Of a DNA stretch of 64,000 nucleotides, positions 47,571-57,928 are shown one piece after another. Where the stretch lies: the NCBI GenBank assembly GCA_963711675.1, contig CAVQFB010000011.1, positions 620,001 to 684,000 on the forward strand, in the 5' to 3' direction. The DNA is from CAVQFB01 sp963711675 (GTDB lineage Bacteria > Acidobacteriota > Terriglobia > Terriglobales > Acidobacteriaceae). The notes beneath the pieces are model-generated. The model searched no databases, was not told the DNA's origin, and saw only the letters and a list, made by a program, of their open reading frames with translations. A program made the translations under genes and the position numbers. Numbering within the stretch: position 1 is the first letter of the stretch; each line of letters starts with the position of its first letter.

Positions 47571-48494
47571 TTATTTCTTTCCAGGCATGGCATAACTGAC
47601 CGCGGTTTGCGGCCGCGCAGCCAGCGCTTCACGAATAGTCTTGCGAACTTGTTCCAGTTCCTTCCCCGTGGGTTGCAGCCGGGGCGGCCGCACGCGAGCG
47701 TTGCCAATCCCGACTTCGGCCTGCACCAGCTTGATCAGTTGAACGAAATTGGGCACGGTGTCCATGCGCAGAAGCGGCAGAAACCAGCGGTAGAGCTCGA
47801 ACGCAGCTTCGCTCTCCCCTTTGATGCCGTAGTCGAAGAGGTCGACGGACTCGCGGGGCAGAGCGTTGGCCAATCCCGCAATCCAGCCGGTTGCTCCAAC
47901 TGCGATGGATTCCAGGATCGCATCATCGACCCCGACGAAAACTTCCAGGCGGTGACCGAGCAGGGCGCGAATGGCAGAAACGCGGCGGACGTCGGCGCTT
48001 GATTCCTTCACGGCATGGAAGTTTTCGTGCTCCGCGGCGAGTTCCTGAATGTGCTCGGGAAGGAAATCGGTGCCGTAGGCAATCGGGTTGTTATAGAGCA
48101 TGCAGGAGAGCGACGTGGCCTCGAACGCCGCCGCCACATGTGCCTTCATCTCACGCCAGTCGCCCTGATAAACGTATGGTGGCAAGACCATGAGAGCGTC
48201 GCAGCCTATGTCAGAAGCCGATTTCGCAAGGCTCACCGCTTCGGTGGTGGTAAGCGACGAAATTGACGCCACTACCGGCGCGCGGCCCTTGAGTGCTGCG
48301 ACGAGCGTTTGCAGAATCTGCAGCTTCTCGTCGAGGGAAAGAGTAGCGCCTTCCCCTAGAGACCCGAAAGCGACAACTCCGGTGCACCCGTTATCGACCA
48401 GCCAGCGGCTGTGTTCCTTCATGAAACCGTGGTCCACCTTGAGATCTTCGGTGAAGCACGTGGTTATCGCGGGCATCACGCCCTTCCAGTTCAT
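47571..48494 (-). CDS. 1-Pyrroline-4-hydroxy-2-carboxylate deaminase (DapA-fold)
   Basis: 307 residues of the dihydrodipicolinate synthase/NAL superfamily. It has the pyruvate-aldolase-like barrel with GVMPAITTCFTEDLKVDHG, VAFGSLGEGATLSLDEK (G-E-G instead of the common G-T-T-G-E), MLYNNPIAYGTDF (Tyr of the triad) and FHAVKESSADVRRV (Schiff-base Lys). In the operon context it should convert pyrroline hydroxycarboxylate to 2-oxoglutarate semialdehyde and ammonia. The annotation of this fold is context-dependent; the neighbours make this assignment strong. It overlaps the dehydrogenase alpha gene by four bases. Confidence 0.88.
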   Translation of the reverse strand: MNWKGVMPAITTCFTEDLKVDHGFMKEHSRWLVDNGCTGVVAFGSLGEGATLSLDEKLQILQTLVAALKGRAPVVASISSLTTTEAVSLAKSASDIGCDALMVLPPYVYQGDWREMKAHVAAAFEATSLSCMLYNNPIAYGTDFLPEHIQELAAEHENFHAVKESSADVRRVSAIRALLGHRLEVFVGVDDAILESIAVGATGWIAGLANALPRESVDLFDYGIKGESEAAFELYRWFLPLLRMDTVPNFVQLIKLVQAEVGIGNARVRPPRLQPTGKELEQVRKTIREALAARPQTAVSYAMPGKK

Positions 48495-49813
48495 CGCTGC
48501 CCTCCTATGATTTCGCTAGATTGGAGTTCCGCATGTTCCGGCTCCAGGTGCGGCGTCATCGACGCGAGACTCTCCACACGCACAGGAAAGATCGGCGGAC
48601 GGACGGAATCCGGGTTCCATTTGAAAAGGAACTGAGTTGCGGGCCCGCAGATTCTGCCCTGGCAGGGGCCCATGCCGCAACGGGTCTGGAGTTTGGCCGC
48701 GCGCCAGGAGGAATGCTGGCTTAGTTTGCGGTGGGTGACGTCTTCGCAGCGGCAGACAATAGTCTCGGGTAGGGGCAATCTGCGGAGCTCACAGCGCAGT
48801 TTGAAGGCGCGGTCGAGGGCACGGGCAAAGCGGCGGAGCTTCTCGCAGGGTACAAAGAGCCGTTTCGCGTCTTCGATGCGGCCAGCGGTCGTGAACCCCG
48901 CGATCTGACCCTCGACAAGCGCTAGTTCGACGCCTCCGATGCCCGTCGGTTCTCCGGCGCAGAACACGGAGGGCACGGATGTCTTTTGAAAGCCGTCCAC
49001 TCGCACATAGCCGTTCTGAATCTGGCAGCCGATCAACTGTGCGAGCTCGATGTTCGGTACCAGATGAAAGCCGCACGCGAGGTAATCGCATGGGATCGTC
49101 TCAATCTTTCCATGGTGGGAGATGAGTACGGATTCAAGGGCGTTGCGTCCATGCGCGCCGACCGGCCAGGAACTCGTGACGAAGGACACGCCTGCGAGGT
49201 CACGCTTCAACCGAAATGCCTGTGCCAGCTTGCCGGATTGACCAAACAGCGTGAAACCGAAGCGCGCAAGATCACTCCACGAAGCTTGTTCACAAATCAT
49301 CGGAATCTCAGCGCCGTGTTTCTTCAGATACGAGGCTACAGCCAGCAGCAACGGTCCCGTGCCCGCGACGATCACGCGCTTGCCGCGGATGGGGAGGCCG
49401 GACTTGACCATGGCCTGCTGGCCGCCCGCTCCCATGACGTTCGGTAGCGTCCAGCCGGGAAAGGGCAGGAATCGTTCCCTTGCGCCGGTCGCCAGGATGA
49501 GTTGCGAATATCCCAGCTCGGAAACTTCGTTCGCTGACTCAGCCACCAGGAATCCCGGTTCCAATTGTTGAAAGACTCTCGTGCCAGCAAGAACCGCGAC
49601 TCCGGCAGCTTTGACTCGCGATGCCCACTGCGCGGCATCGGTCGAGGCTGCGCTTTGCGTCTCGCCGCGCCAGATCTGTCCTCCCAAGGTGAGGTTGTCA
49701 TCCACAATGGCGGTGAGTCGTCCGCACTCGGCAGCTGTGGCGGCCGCAGCCATGCCGGCGGGCCCGCCACCGACCACAAGCACGTCGAATCGTTTTTGAA
49801 CTTTTCTACTCAT
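48491..49813 (-). CDS. D-hydroxyproline dehydrogenase alpha subunit (FAD, BFD-type Fe-S)
   Basis: 440 residues. FAD site VLVVGGGPAGMAAAATAAE, second nucleotide site VIVAGTGPLLLAVASYL, and the FAD ending VFCAGEPTGIGGVELALVEG. The C-terminal part has a BFD-like [2Fe-2S] pattern with CRCEDVT and CGMGPCQGRICGP. It is related to the large subunit of D-amino-acid and opine dehydrogenases (HcnB/LhpE-type). With the gamma and beta subunits it oxidises cis-4-hydroxy-D-proline. The stop overlaps the next gene by four bases, and its start overlaps the gamma gene by eight. Confidence 0.88.
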   Translation of the reverse strand: MSRKVQKRFDVLVVGGGPAGMAAAATAAECGRLTAIVDDNLTLGGQIWRGETQSAASTDAAQWASRVKAAGVAVLAGTRVFQQLEPGFLVAESANEVSELGYSQLILATGARERFLPFPGWTLPNVMGAGGQQAMVKSGLPIRGKRVIVAGTGPLLLAVASYLKKHGAEIPMICEQASWSDLARFGFTLFGQSGKLAQAFRLKRDLAGVSFVTSSWPVGAHGRNALESVLISHHGKIETIPCDYLACGFHLVPNIELAQLIGCQIQNGYVRVDGFQKTSVPSVFCAGEPTGIGGVELALVEGQIAGFTTAGRIEDAKRLFVPCEKLRRFARALDRAFKLRCELRRLPLPETIVCRCEDVTHRKLSQHSSWRAAKLQTRCGMGPCQGRICGPATQFLFKWNPDSVRPPIFPVRVESLASMTPHLEPEHAELQSSEIIGGQR

Positions 49814-50051
49814 TCGTAGTCACTTCCATGCCGGATTCACACAGAGTCTGACAGCTTCGACAATGAGGTGCTCCGTTGATCGAGACGCGACACTCAAAGC
49901 AGATGCCCATGCCGCATAGAGGTCCGCGCGGCTCACCGGTAACCGAGGTGCGACACGCAACTCCCGCGATAGAGACTGCAACCGCCACGGTGGACCCGAA
50001 AGGCACTGCTAGTCTGGCTCCGTTCACCGTGAGTTCGACTGTCTCAGGCAT
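49806..50051 (-). CDS. D-hydroxyproline dehydrogenase gamma subunit ([2Fe-2S] protein)
   Basis: 81 residues of an adrenodoxin/ferredoxin-like fold: VELTVNGARLAVPFGSTVAVAVSIAG, then the cysteines CRTS...GPLCGMGICFECRVSINGAPHCRSC, which can bind a [2Fe-2S] cluster. Small proteins of this kind are the gamma subunit (LhpF/HcnA-like) of heteromeric amino-acid dehydrogenases. It overlaps both neighbours by eight bases, which implies tight co-translation. Confidence 0.88.
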   Translation of the reverse strand: MPETVELTVNGARLAVPFGSTVAVAVSIAGVACRTSVTGEPRGPLCGMGICFECRVSINGAPHCRSCQTLCESGMEVTTNE

Positions 50052-51174
50052 GCACGTGCTCCTTGGGCGATCGAGACGGCAAATACGGATCGATGGGGAT
50101 TGCAGGATTTTTCCCGTCGACTAGATCAACGAGCAGCCGCGCGGTCCCCAGCGAGGTTGTGATCCCGAGGCCCTCGTGGCCAGTGGCCAGGAAAAGGCTC
50201 TTGTCCTGGGGCCACGGGCCGATCAGGGGAAGCTTGTCGGGAGTGGCGGCGCGGAATCCGGTCCAGCTGCGTACGATCAGCATATCTTTCAGGCCGGGCA
50301 TATATTGCTGAGCCCGCTCCAGCATGCGCACCAGAATGTCGTTGTCCACTTCCTTATGTTCGGCGCCGAACTGGCGGGAGGAGCCGATCAGAATCTGGCC
50401 AGTTTTACGCGGTTGTACGTTGAAGGCTACCGACTCGCTGGTGAGGGTGTGGGCGCTCTTCAGATATCCCAGTTCCACCAGTTGATGACGCAAAAATCCG
50501 GCATAGCGGTCGGTGATGGCGAGATGTCCCTTGCGCTTCCTTACTTCGAGGCCCTCCGTCAGCGAAGGAGAGCATGAGCCGGTCGCATTGATGATGATGT
50601 CGGCGGCAATCTCCGCGCCTTCCGCCAGGTGGATGCGCCCTTGTCCGATTTCGCTCACGGAACCGCCGAGATGAAGTTTCGCGCCGTTAGTCTGCGCGCG
50701 TTCCACCAGAAAGCGCGCGGCGCAGGGCGGATACAGCACAGCGTCTTCAGGGACGAGCAGCCCGCCAACCATTCCCGGCCGCAAGTTGGGTTCGTGCGCT
50801 TGCAACTTTGCCGAGTCGAGCACTTCGACGGGAACGCCACGTTTGCAGTAATACTCCCGCTTGCGCCAAACCTCGTGCATTTCTTCGTCATCGGCAGCAA
50901 CCCAGATGGTTCCGCACGGTTCGTATTCGACATCCTCGGGCAACTCCGGCCGTAGCTGCTGCCACAATTGCTGGGAATAGCGGGTAAGCGCGAACTGGGC
51001 TTCGGAATCGTCCATAGTGACGATGTGCCCCATGCCGGCTGCGGTGGCCCCGCCGCCCGTCATGTCACGCTCGAGGACGACCACTCGCATGCCGCGACGT
51101 GCGAACTCGTCGGCGCAAGCCGCACCGACGATTCCGGCCCCCACAATTGCGACGTCATAGGAAGTGCTGCTCAT
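50044..51174 (-). CDS. D-hydroxyproline dehydrogenase beta subunit (FAD, DAO family)
   Basis: 376 residues from MSSTSYDVAIVGAGIVGAACADEFARRGMRVVVLERD, a DAO-type FAD site; ATG at 51174 overlaps the epimerase stop (ATGA), which decides this start over one six codons earlier. The ending PLIGPWPQDKSLFLATGHEGLGITTSLGTARLLVDLVDG is the family's FAD/substrate region. It is homologous to glycine/D-amino-acid oxidases and to the beta subunit (LhpB-like) of D-Hyp dehydrogenase, which carries the substrate oxidation site. Confidence 0.9.
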   Translation of the reverse strand: MSSTSYDVAIVGAGIVGAACADEFARRGMRVVVLERDMTGGGATAAGMGHIVTMDDSEAQFALTRYSQQLWQQLRPELPEDVEYEPCGTIWVAADDEEMHEVWRKREYYCKRGVPVEVLDSAKLQAHEPNLRPGMVGGLLVPEDAVLYPPCAARFLVERAQTNGAKLHLGGSVSEIGQGRIHLAEGAEIAADIIINATGSCSPSLTEGLEVRKRKGHLAITDRYAGFLRHQLVELGYLKSAHTLTSESVAFNVQPRKTGQILIGSSRQFGAEHKEVDNDILVRMLERAQQYMPGLKDMLIVRSWTGFRAATPDKLPLIGPWPQDKSLFLATGHEGLGITTSLGTARLLVDLVDGKNPAIPIDPYLPSRSPKEHVHA

Positions 51175-52133
51175 GCCCGGATGCCCATACACAGCGGATC
51201 GCGCGGGTCCAGGATCAACTCGGCTTCAGAGTTCACGAAGGCCGAGCCTTTGATGCTGGGGTGAATCTGGCCATCCCGTATCGTCACAGTCCCTTCAAAA
51301 ACGCTGCCGACGATGCTCTCCTGCCGCCACACCTGGCCTTCGCGAATCTTGCCGTCGGCATAGAGGCACGCCAGTTTGGCACTGGTCCCGGTTCCGCAGG
51401 GCGAGCGATCATACGCTTTGCCCGGACAGAGTACGAAGTTCTTGCTATGCACTCCCGGCGTTGCAGAAGGCGCGAACAGTTCCACGTGGTCGATTTCGTG
51501 TCCGTCCTTTCCGGTGACGCCGGAGGTATTGAGCGCCTGGCGGATGGCCCAGGTGAAAGTGGTCAGGATGTCGATATTCTTCAGCGACAGTTCCATCCCG
51601 TGCTCCTGCACCAGGAAGAACCAATTTCCTCCCCAGGCAACGTCGCCGCGCACCTTGCCATAGCCGGCGACTTCGACTACGACGTCCTTCGCGGCGCGGT
51701 AGCTGGGAACGTTGTTGACCGTAACCTCGCCGCTTTCGTGCAAGACGGCACCTACGGTTCCGACGGGAGTTTCGATCTGATGCCGGCCGGGATGGATACG
51801 TCCCATGTGAGTCAGCGTGGCGACGAGGCCGATGGTTCCGTGCCCGCACATGCCGAGATAACCGACGTTGTTGAAGAACATGACGCCCGCGGCGGAAGAG
51901 GGATTGAGGGGTTGGCAGAGAAGTGCGCCCACGACGACGTCGGAACCGCGCGGTTCGTTCACCACCGCAGAGCGAAAATCGTCGTGCTGAGTGCGGAAAC
52001 GCTCCAGCCGGTCCGACAGCGTGCCCGCCCCAAGGTCTGGGCCACCACTCACCACCAGGCGGGTGGGTTCTCCGCCGGTGTGGGAGTCAATCACGCGCAC
52101 TCGTCTGGCTTGGCCTTGTGGCACTGGATTCAT
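51171..52133 (-). CDS. 4-Hydroxyproline 2-epimerase
   Basis: 320 residues of the proline racemase family. Both catalytic cysteines are present: C96 in GMCGHGTIG and C246 in DRSPCGTGTSA. Two Cys identify a racemase or epimerase; dehydratases of the family have Thr at the second site. RVIDSHTGGEPTRLVVSGGP is the usual start. It should convert trans-4-hydroxy-L-proline to cis-4-hydroxy-D-proline, the first step of the pathway. It is the first gene of a six-gene operon with overlapping or closely spaced stops and starts. Confidence 0.92.
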   Translation of the reverse strand: MNPVPQGQARRVRVIDSHTGGEPTRLVVSGGPDLGAGTLSDRLERFRTQHDDFRSAVVNEPRGSDVVVGALLCQPLNPSSAAGVMFFNNVGYLGMCGHGTIGLVATLTHMGRIHPGRHQIETPVGTVGAVLHESGEVTVNNVPSYRAAKDVVVEVAGYGKVRGDVAWGGNWFFLVQEHGMELSLKNIDILTTFTWAIRQALNTSGVTGKDGHEIDHVELFAPSATPGVHSKNFVLCPGKAYDRSPCGTGTSAKLACLYADGKIREGQVWRQESIVGSVFEGTVTIRDGQIHPSIKGSAFVNSEAELILDPRDPLCMGIRA

Positions 52134-52594
52134 TTTAACGATTGCTGCTGACTTGCATCTTCGCCACAGCCTAAACGCGGCAAGGGAAGGACGACTTTTA
52201 ACGGAACATGAGGCTACGCGGGCACCTCTGCGATTTTATGTATACAATATGCAATCGTCAACCGCAGGTTCCGAATTGCCGAAAACACTGAATTCCTCTG
52301 CGGCCGGAGTTTTCTGTTTGTCGGGTGAGCTTGCTATTCTCTTGTCTTATTCCTGTGATTGTAATTTTTTGTTGCAGGCGATTCATCTTCCTGCCGGGCG
52401 AGTATTATTCTTTTCGCGCTGTTCGCACACCGGCCCGTCACCACCTGTCTCCGGGCTGCTGGTTGCAATTTTGGGCATTCCGTCTATTACCTGACTCTGG
52501 GGGCCATGGCGAAACGGCGGCTTTGCATCGCGGCTTGCTGTCCTTAAGCAATTCGAGTGACTTCTTGCTTCAATTCTTCCGGAGGAAGTGAATA
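52134..52594. other. Divergent control region of Hyp operon and DPP gene
   Basis: About 460 bases with no gene. It holds the GTATACAATATGCAAT motif (52240-52255) and must contain promoters for the divergent epimerase and peptidase genes. The rest shows nothing clear. Confidence 0.5.
52240..52255. promoter_or_regulatory. Candidate GntR operator or promoter element, copy 1
   Basis: GTATACAATATGCAAT, containing the palindromic core TGTATACA-like sequence typical of GntR/FCD operators (ATTGTATACAAT). It lies about 107 bases before the Hyp epimerase start. A near-identical site precedes the GH127 gene. TATACAAT could also serve as a -10 element. Confidence 0.55.
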
Positions 52595-54924
52595 GTGCGG
52601 ACAAATGCCTGCGTTTTTGCATCGTGTCGAGTGTTGAGTGTTGCTGGCGCCGTGATGGCGGTAACACTCGCAGGCACAGGCATCGCAAGGGCTCAAAGCC
52701 CGGTCATGGCTGAGCACTTGCGCCGGATTTTTGTTGCCAAGGAGTTCGCCTCCAAGTCCTTCGGGCCGGCGAAGTGGCTTAGGGAAGGACAGGCGTACGC
52801 AACTGTGGAGTCCTCGCCGTCGGTAAGTGGAGCGAAAGAGATTGTCCGCTATGACACGGCGAGTGGACAGCGCACGGTTCTGGTCACAGCAGAACAGGCG
52901 ACTCCTCCCGGAGCCAAGGCGCCGCTCACAATCGACGACTACGCGTGGTCCGAAGATATGAGCCGCGTCTTGATTTACACCAATTCGAAGCGGGTGTGGC
53001 GTGAAAATACTCGCGGTGACTACTGGGTGCTCGATGTGAAAACGGGCGCCTTACGCAAGCTGGGCAACGACCCACGTCCCTCCAACCTGATGTTTGCCAA
53101 GTTCTCGCCAGACGGTTCGCGCGTGGCCTATGTGCGGGATAACAACATTTATGTCCAGGAATTAGGTACAGGAGCGATCATACGGCTTACCTTCGACGGC
53201 TCGGAAAAGATCATCAACGGCACCTCGGACTGGGTTTACGAGGAAGAGTTTTTCGTTCGCGACGGTTTTCGATGGAGCCCGGACGGAAAGCGGATCGCCT
53301 ATTGGCGGTTCGACACGACAGGCGTGGAGAACTTCACGCTCATTTATGACGTGGGCGCTCCTTACGAAATCGAGACGCAGATTCCTTATCCGGATTATGG
53401 ACGTTATCCGAAGGTGAAACAGATTCCCTACCCGCAGCCCGGGACCGCGAATTCGGCGGTTCGCGTCGGCGTGGTCCCGGCCGCGGGCGGCGAGACTCGC
53501 TGGATGAAAGTGCCGGGTTCTCCGAGCGATAACTACATAGCGCGCATGGAGTGGGCGGGAGATTCTGATGCACTTGTTCTGCAGCACCTGAACCGCCTGC
53601 AAAACACGAACGATGTGCTTCTTGCCGACGTCAGAACCGGCGAAGTGCGGAGCGTCTATCAGGATCACGACATGGCGTGGGTCGATGTAGTCGATGATTT
53701 GCACTGGGTTCACGGCGGCAAGGATTTTCTCTGGCTCAGTGAGCAGGACGGCTGGCAGCACGTGTATGTGATCTCGCGGGATGGCAAGGAGGTGCGGCTC
53801 GCGACCCCGGAGCGTTTGATGTGGTCAACCTTCTGGGCGCCGATCCGAGCGAGGAATGGCTCTACTACATTGCCTCACCCGAAAACGCGACGCAAAGATA
53901 CCTCTACCGGAGCAGGCTCGATGCACAAGGTTCTGCCGAACGTCTGAGTCCCGCAAACGAACCGGGGACGCACTCTTATAAGATGTCCCCCGATTTTCAC
54001 TGGGCTTTTCACACGTCGTCAACGTTCGACACACCACCAGTAACGGATCTTGTGCGACTTCCCGAGCATCACGTACAGCGAGTGCTGGAGGACAATGCCG
54101 CGGCCCGGCGCGCGTCCGGGGAACTGATCCCGTCTCCGACTGAATTTTTCTCGCTTGATATTGGTGACGGCGTGAAGCTGAATAGCTGGATGATCAAGCC
54201 CAGAGGCTTTGATCCGTCCAAGAAATATCCGATCTTGATTTTTGTGTATGGGGAGCCGGCCGGGCAAACTGTGCTGGACAGATGGGAAGGCGAGAACGGA
54301 ATGTTTCACCGCGCTCTGGCGCAGGAAGGATACATCGTCGCCAGTGTTGATAACCGCGGCACGCCTGCCCCGAAAGGAAGGGCCTGGCGAAAAGTTGTCT
54401 ACGGGGAGGTAGGAGTACTGTCATCGAAGGAGCAGGCGCTGGCTCTTCAGGCCTTGGAGCGCACCCGACCTTATATCGACCCCAATCGAGTCGCGGTGTG
54501 GGGACGGAGTGGCGGCGCGTCCAACACTCTGAATCTGATGTTCCGTCATCCGGAACTTTACAAGGTCGGGATGGCCGTCTCGCCGGTGGCGGATCAGAGA
54601 TTGTACGACACCATTTATCAGGAGAGATATATGGGACTGCCGCAGGATAACGCCGCAGGCTACAAAGCAGGTTCTCCGATCAATTTTGCCGAAGGGCTCA
54701 AGGGTTCGCTGCTGCTGGTTCATGGTTCGGGCGATGACAACGTCCACTTTCAGGGTACCGAACTGCTGGTGAACCGCCTGATCGAATTGGGCAAACCGTT
54801 CGACTTCATGGATTACCCCGGAAGGACGCATTCCATCGTGGAAGGGGAGGGCACCGAATATCATTTGTATGCCCTGCTCGCGCGGTATCTCGAGGAACAC
54901 ATAACGCCCGGACCCGCGCACTAG
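52595..54924 (+). pseudogene. Dipeptidyl peptidase IV (S9B), one frameshift
   Basis: GTG start after GGAGGAAGTGAATA. Signal peptide, then a propeller domain containing DWVYEEEF (about 53231-53254), the Glu pair that holds the substrate's free amino end in DPP-IV. After one missing base near 53813 the frame continues VVNLLGADPSEEWLYYIAS and the catalytic domain follows: WGRSGGASN (Ser), GSGDDNVHFQG (Asp), PGRTHSI (His). Corrected length about 776 residues, normal for DPP-IV. The enzyme releases Xaa-Pro (or Xaa-Ala/Hyp) dipeptides. It is divergent from the hydroxyproline operon, which fits use of Pro/Hyp-rich proteins. The frameshift may be an error, since all catalytic residues are intact. Confidence 0.85.
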
Positions 54925-55030
54925 CCGCTGGAATCCGCATAGGTTGTGTGTGGGGTATAGTTAATGGCTTCTGTTGGGTCAGGTTTCGTTGGGAGCTTCA
55001 CTGTAGGAAAGCGAAAACTACCGAAATCGC

Positions 55031-55751
55031 ATGGAAACTGGAAGGGTAAGCGACTCCGCAATTCCCCGCCAATCACTGACGTTGGCGGTGGCCGAGAGGC
55101 TCCGCAATCAGATCATTCGAGGTGAGATCCCGGAAGGCGCCCAATTAAGACAGGACGCGATCGCGATCCAGTTCAAGGTGAGCCGCATTCCGGTGCGCGA
55201 AGCACTCCGTCAACTTCATGCTGAGGGCCTGATTGCGATCGTGCCCAACCGGGGCGCGGTGGTGCCAGCACTGTCGCCGGACGACATCGGGGAACTGTTC
55301 GCGATTCGCGCGTTGCTCGAGCCCGAGTTACTCAAGTTGTCCATTCCCCGTCTGACGGAAGAGGATTTCGCGGAGGCCGAACAGGATCTTGCGCAAATTT
55401 GTCGGCGAGCTTCGGCGGGAAGACCACCTTTCCGACTGGGGACGGCTGAACTGGGAGTTTCACTCCATCCTGTATTCGCGTGCCAACCGGCCTTATTTCA
55501 TGTCCGTCCTGCAGAACATCAATAACAACGGCGAAAGGTACACTCGCTTGCAGCTTTTCCTGACTCACGGCATGAAGCGGGCCAATGAAGAGCACATCAA
55601 GATTCTGGAGCTGTGCCGCCACCGGAACACTTCAGCTGCGTGCAAATTGCTGCGGCAGCACATCCAGTATGCCGGGCAATCGTTGAAGAAGGTTCTGCAG
55701 GAGAGACGGGAGTCCGGCAAGACCAAGGCTCGCGGCAAAGGGAAGGATTAG
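55031..55751 (+). pseudogene. GntR-family (FCD) transcriptional regulator, one frameshift
   Basis: Winged helix at the N-terminus (LTLAVAERLRNQIIRGEIPEGAQLRQDAIAIQFKVSRIPVREALRQLHAEGLIAIVPNRGAVV) followed by an FCD ligand domain (LSPDDIGELFAIRALLEPELLKL; after one inserted base near 55400, GELRREDHLSDWGRLNWEFHSILYSRANRP, with EEHIKILELCRHRNTSAACKLLRQHI at the end). FCD His/Asp residues, which bind metal and ligand, are partly visible. It sits between the peptidase and GH127 genes and is the obvious regulator of this locus, probably responding to hydroxyproline or a breakdown product. Corrected length about 240 residues. Confidence 0.82.
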
Positions 55752-55823
55752 CGGCGGGATTGTTATGCCCGGACTAAACAGTCTTCGACCGCGGCGACGC
55801 GGGGGAGCGTAGCGCCGCGATTC

Positions 55824-55839
55824 GTATACAATATCCAAT
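55824..55839. promoter_or_regulatory. Candidate GntR operator or promoter element, copy 2
   Basis: GTATACAATATCCAAT, differing from the site at 52240 in one base. It is 83 bases before the GH127 start. This suggests the same regulator controls both transcripts. Confidence 0.55.
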
Positions 55840-55921
55840 ACCCTTTGGGCACGGTCTTTTCCGCGCCACACTTTTCTCCACTAAGGACCACACCGATCAC
55901 CACGATTCCGATGGAGACTTC

Positions 55922-57868
55922 ATGCCAGGATTAAGCGACTTCTCCCGCAGACAATTTCTCAGTGCGGCCGCGACGGCGGCAGGGACTGCCCTCCTCCCCA
56001 AGAGCTTGATGGGTGCTCCCATGCAGGATCCGGTCGTGGATACGTTTCAGAAAGACGGGAAGTCGGTCAGCCGGGAGAAAGTTCCCTGGAAAGCGCGCCC
56101 TTTCCGATGAAGCAGGTTCGTCTGGGCGAGGGACCATGCAAGGTGGCCATGGAGGCCGACCGGCGATATCTGCATTCCCTTCCCCCGGACCGGTTGCTGC
56201 ACACGTTTCGAATTAACGCAGGCATTCCGTCGTCAGCGGAACCGATGGGAGGGTGGGAGTCTCCCGATTGCGAACTGCGCGGCCATTATGCCGGCGGCCA
56301 TTATTTATCTGCCTGCGCTCTTATGTACGCGAGCACGGGAGACGAAGCACTCAAAGCCAACGCAAACACGGTGGTGGCGGAGCTGGCAAAGTGCCAAGCG
56401 GCGCTCAAGAGCGGATATCTGAGCGCGTTTCCCGTCGATTTCTTCGACCGGCTTCGCAATCGCGAGAGAGTCTGGGCGCCGTTCTATACCATCCACAAGA
56501 TCATGGCAGGGAACCTGGACATGTTCGTGTACGGCGGGAACGAACAAGCGCTCGAGGTCACGGAAAAGATGGCAGGATGGGTGGCCGGCTATACGCAACC
56601 CTTGAGCTATGACCACATGCAGCGTGTGCTGGGCACGGAGTACGGCGGCATGGGCGAAGTGCTCTGCAATTTGTATGCGGTTACGGGTAAGGACCGGTAC
56701 CTAGAGGTTGCACAGCGCTTCGACAAGAAACTGTTTTTCGATCCTCTTGCCGCGCATCGCGATGAGTTGAAGGGGCTGCACGTGAATACGCACATCCCAC
56801 AGGTGATTGCGTCTGCCCGCTATTACGAACTTACGGGCGAAAGGCGATACCGCGATATTGCGGAGTATTTCTGGGATGAAGTCGTCAGCGAGAGGTCTTA
56901 CTGCACAGGCGGTACGAGCAATGGCGAGTCGTGGAATACAGATCCCGGAAAGCTGGCGAATGAACTCAGCAACGACACCACGGAATGTTGCTGCGCCTAC
57001 AACATGATGAAGCTGACACGGCACCTGTTCGGGTGGTCGCCGGATGCACGACTCATGGACTATTACGAGCGCACCGTCTTCAACCATCGTCTGGGCACGA
57101 TTCATCCAGAAGATGGGACGATGATGTACTATCTGCCTCTCGCATCAGGGTATTGGAAGACTTTCGGCAAACCGTTCGATGCCTTGTGGTGTTGTACGGG
57201 AACCGGATCTGAAGAATATGCGAAGCTCACGGACACGATCTATTTCCATGATGACGATTCGCTCTACGTGAATCTCTATATCGATTCGAATCTGGAGTGG
57301 CCGGAGAAGGGCTTGCGGGTGCGGCAGGAAACGAAGTTTCCAGAGCAGGAAGGCACGACACTTACGATTTCTGCCAAGAATCCCATACAGCTCGCGATCA
57401 ACCTTCGCGTTCCTTACTGGGCAGAGGGAGGCAAAGTGAAGATCAACGGAGCGGAGTTGCCGGCGTTTGCCAGTCCGAGCAGTTATCTTGCACTGCGCCG
57501 CGTGTGGAAGACCGGAGACAAGATCGAACTCAGCCTGCCGATGGGACTGCACCTTCAGCCGAATGCCTGACGACGAGACGATCCAGGCTGTCATGTACGG
57601 TCCGCTGGTTCTGGCAGGACGTTTTGATGCGGTGACGAAAGATAAGATGTATGGAGATTCTGCTCCCAAGAAAGATGACCGGCGCAAGGTGGATGACATT
57701 GCGGCCGATCCGAACAAGCCCACGGCTTGGGTGGAACCGGACACGAAGGCGCCGCTGACTTTCCGCACCGTCGGACAGGCGCAGCCGGTCAGCATGGTTC
57801 CGCTTTACAAGATCATCCAGGAACGCTACGCGGTCTACTGGAAGGTAAATTCGGTCAGCCGGTCATAG
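55922..57868 (+). pseudogene. GH127 beta-L-arabinofuranosidase, Tat-exported, two frameshifts
   Basis: Starts MPGLSDFSRRQFLSAAATAAGTALL, a twin-arginine (SRRQFL) signal. After one missing base near 56107 and one extra base near 57563 the protein of about 648 residues is complete. GH127 features: RINAGIPSSAEPMGGWESPDCELRGHY, GHYLSACALMYAST, TIHKIMAGNLDM, the zinc site NDTTECCCAYNM (Glu-x-Cys near 56983) and DALWCCTGTGSEEYAKL (the Cys-Cys pair at 57190-57195; the first is the nucleophile in the characterised enzyme HypBA1). Family members release L-arabinose from hydroxyproline-linked beta-L-arabino-oligosaccharides. The gene is followed directly by the DUF885 peptidase gene. Confidence 0.88.
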
Positions 57869-57928
57869 TTGCGCGTTTTTCGCTGTGCGCGGGGCCGAGC
57901 GATATTCTCCCTGAGGAGTTTTCCAAGC

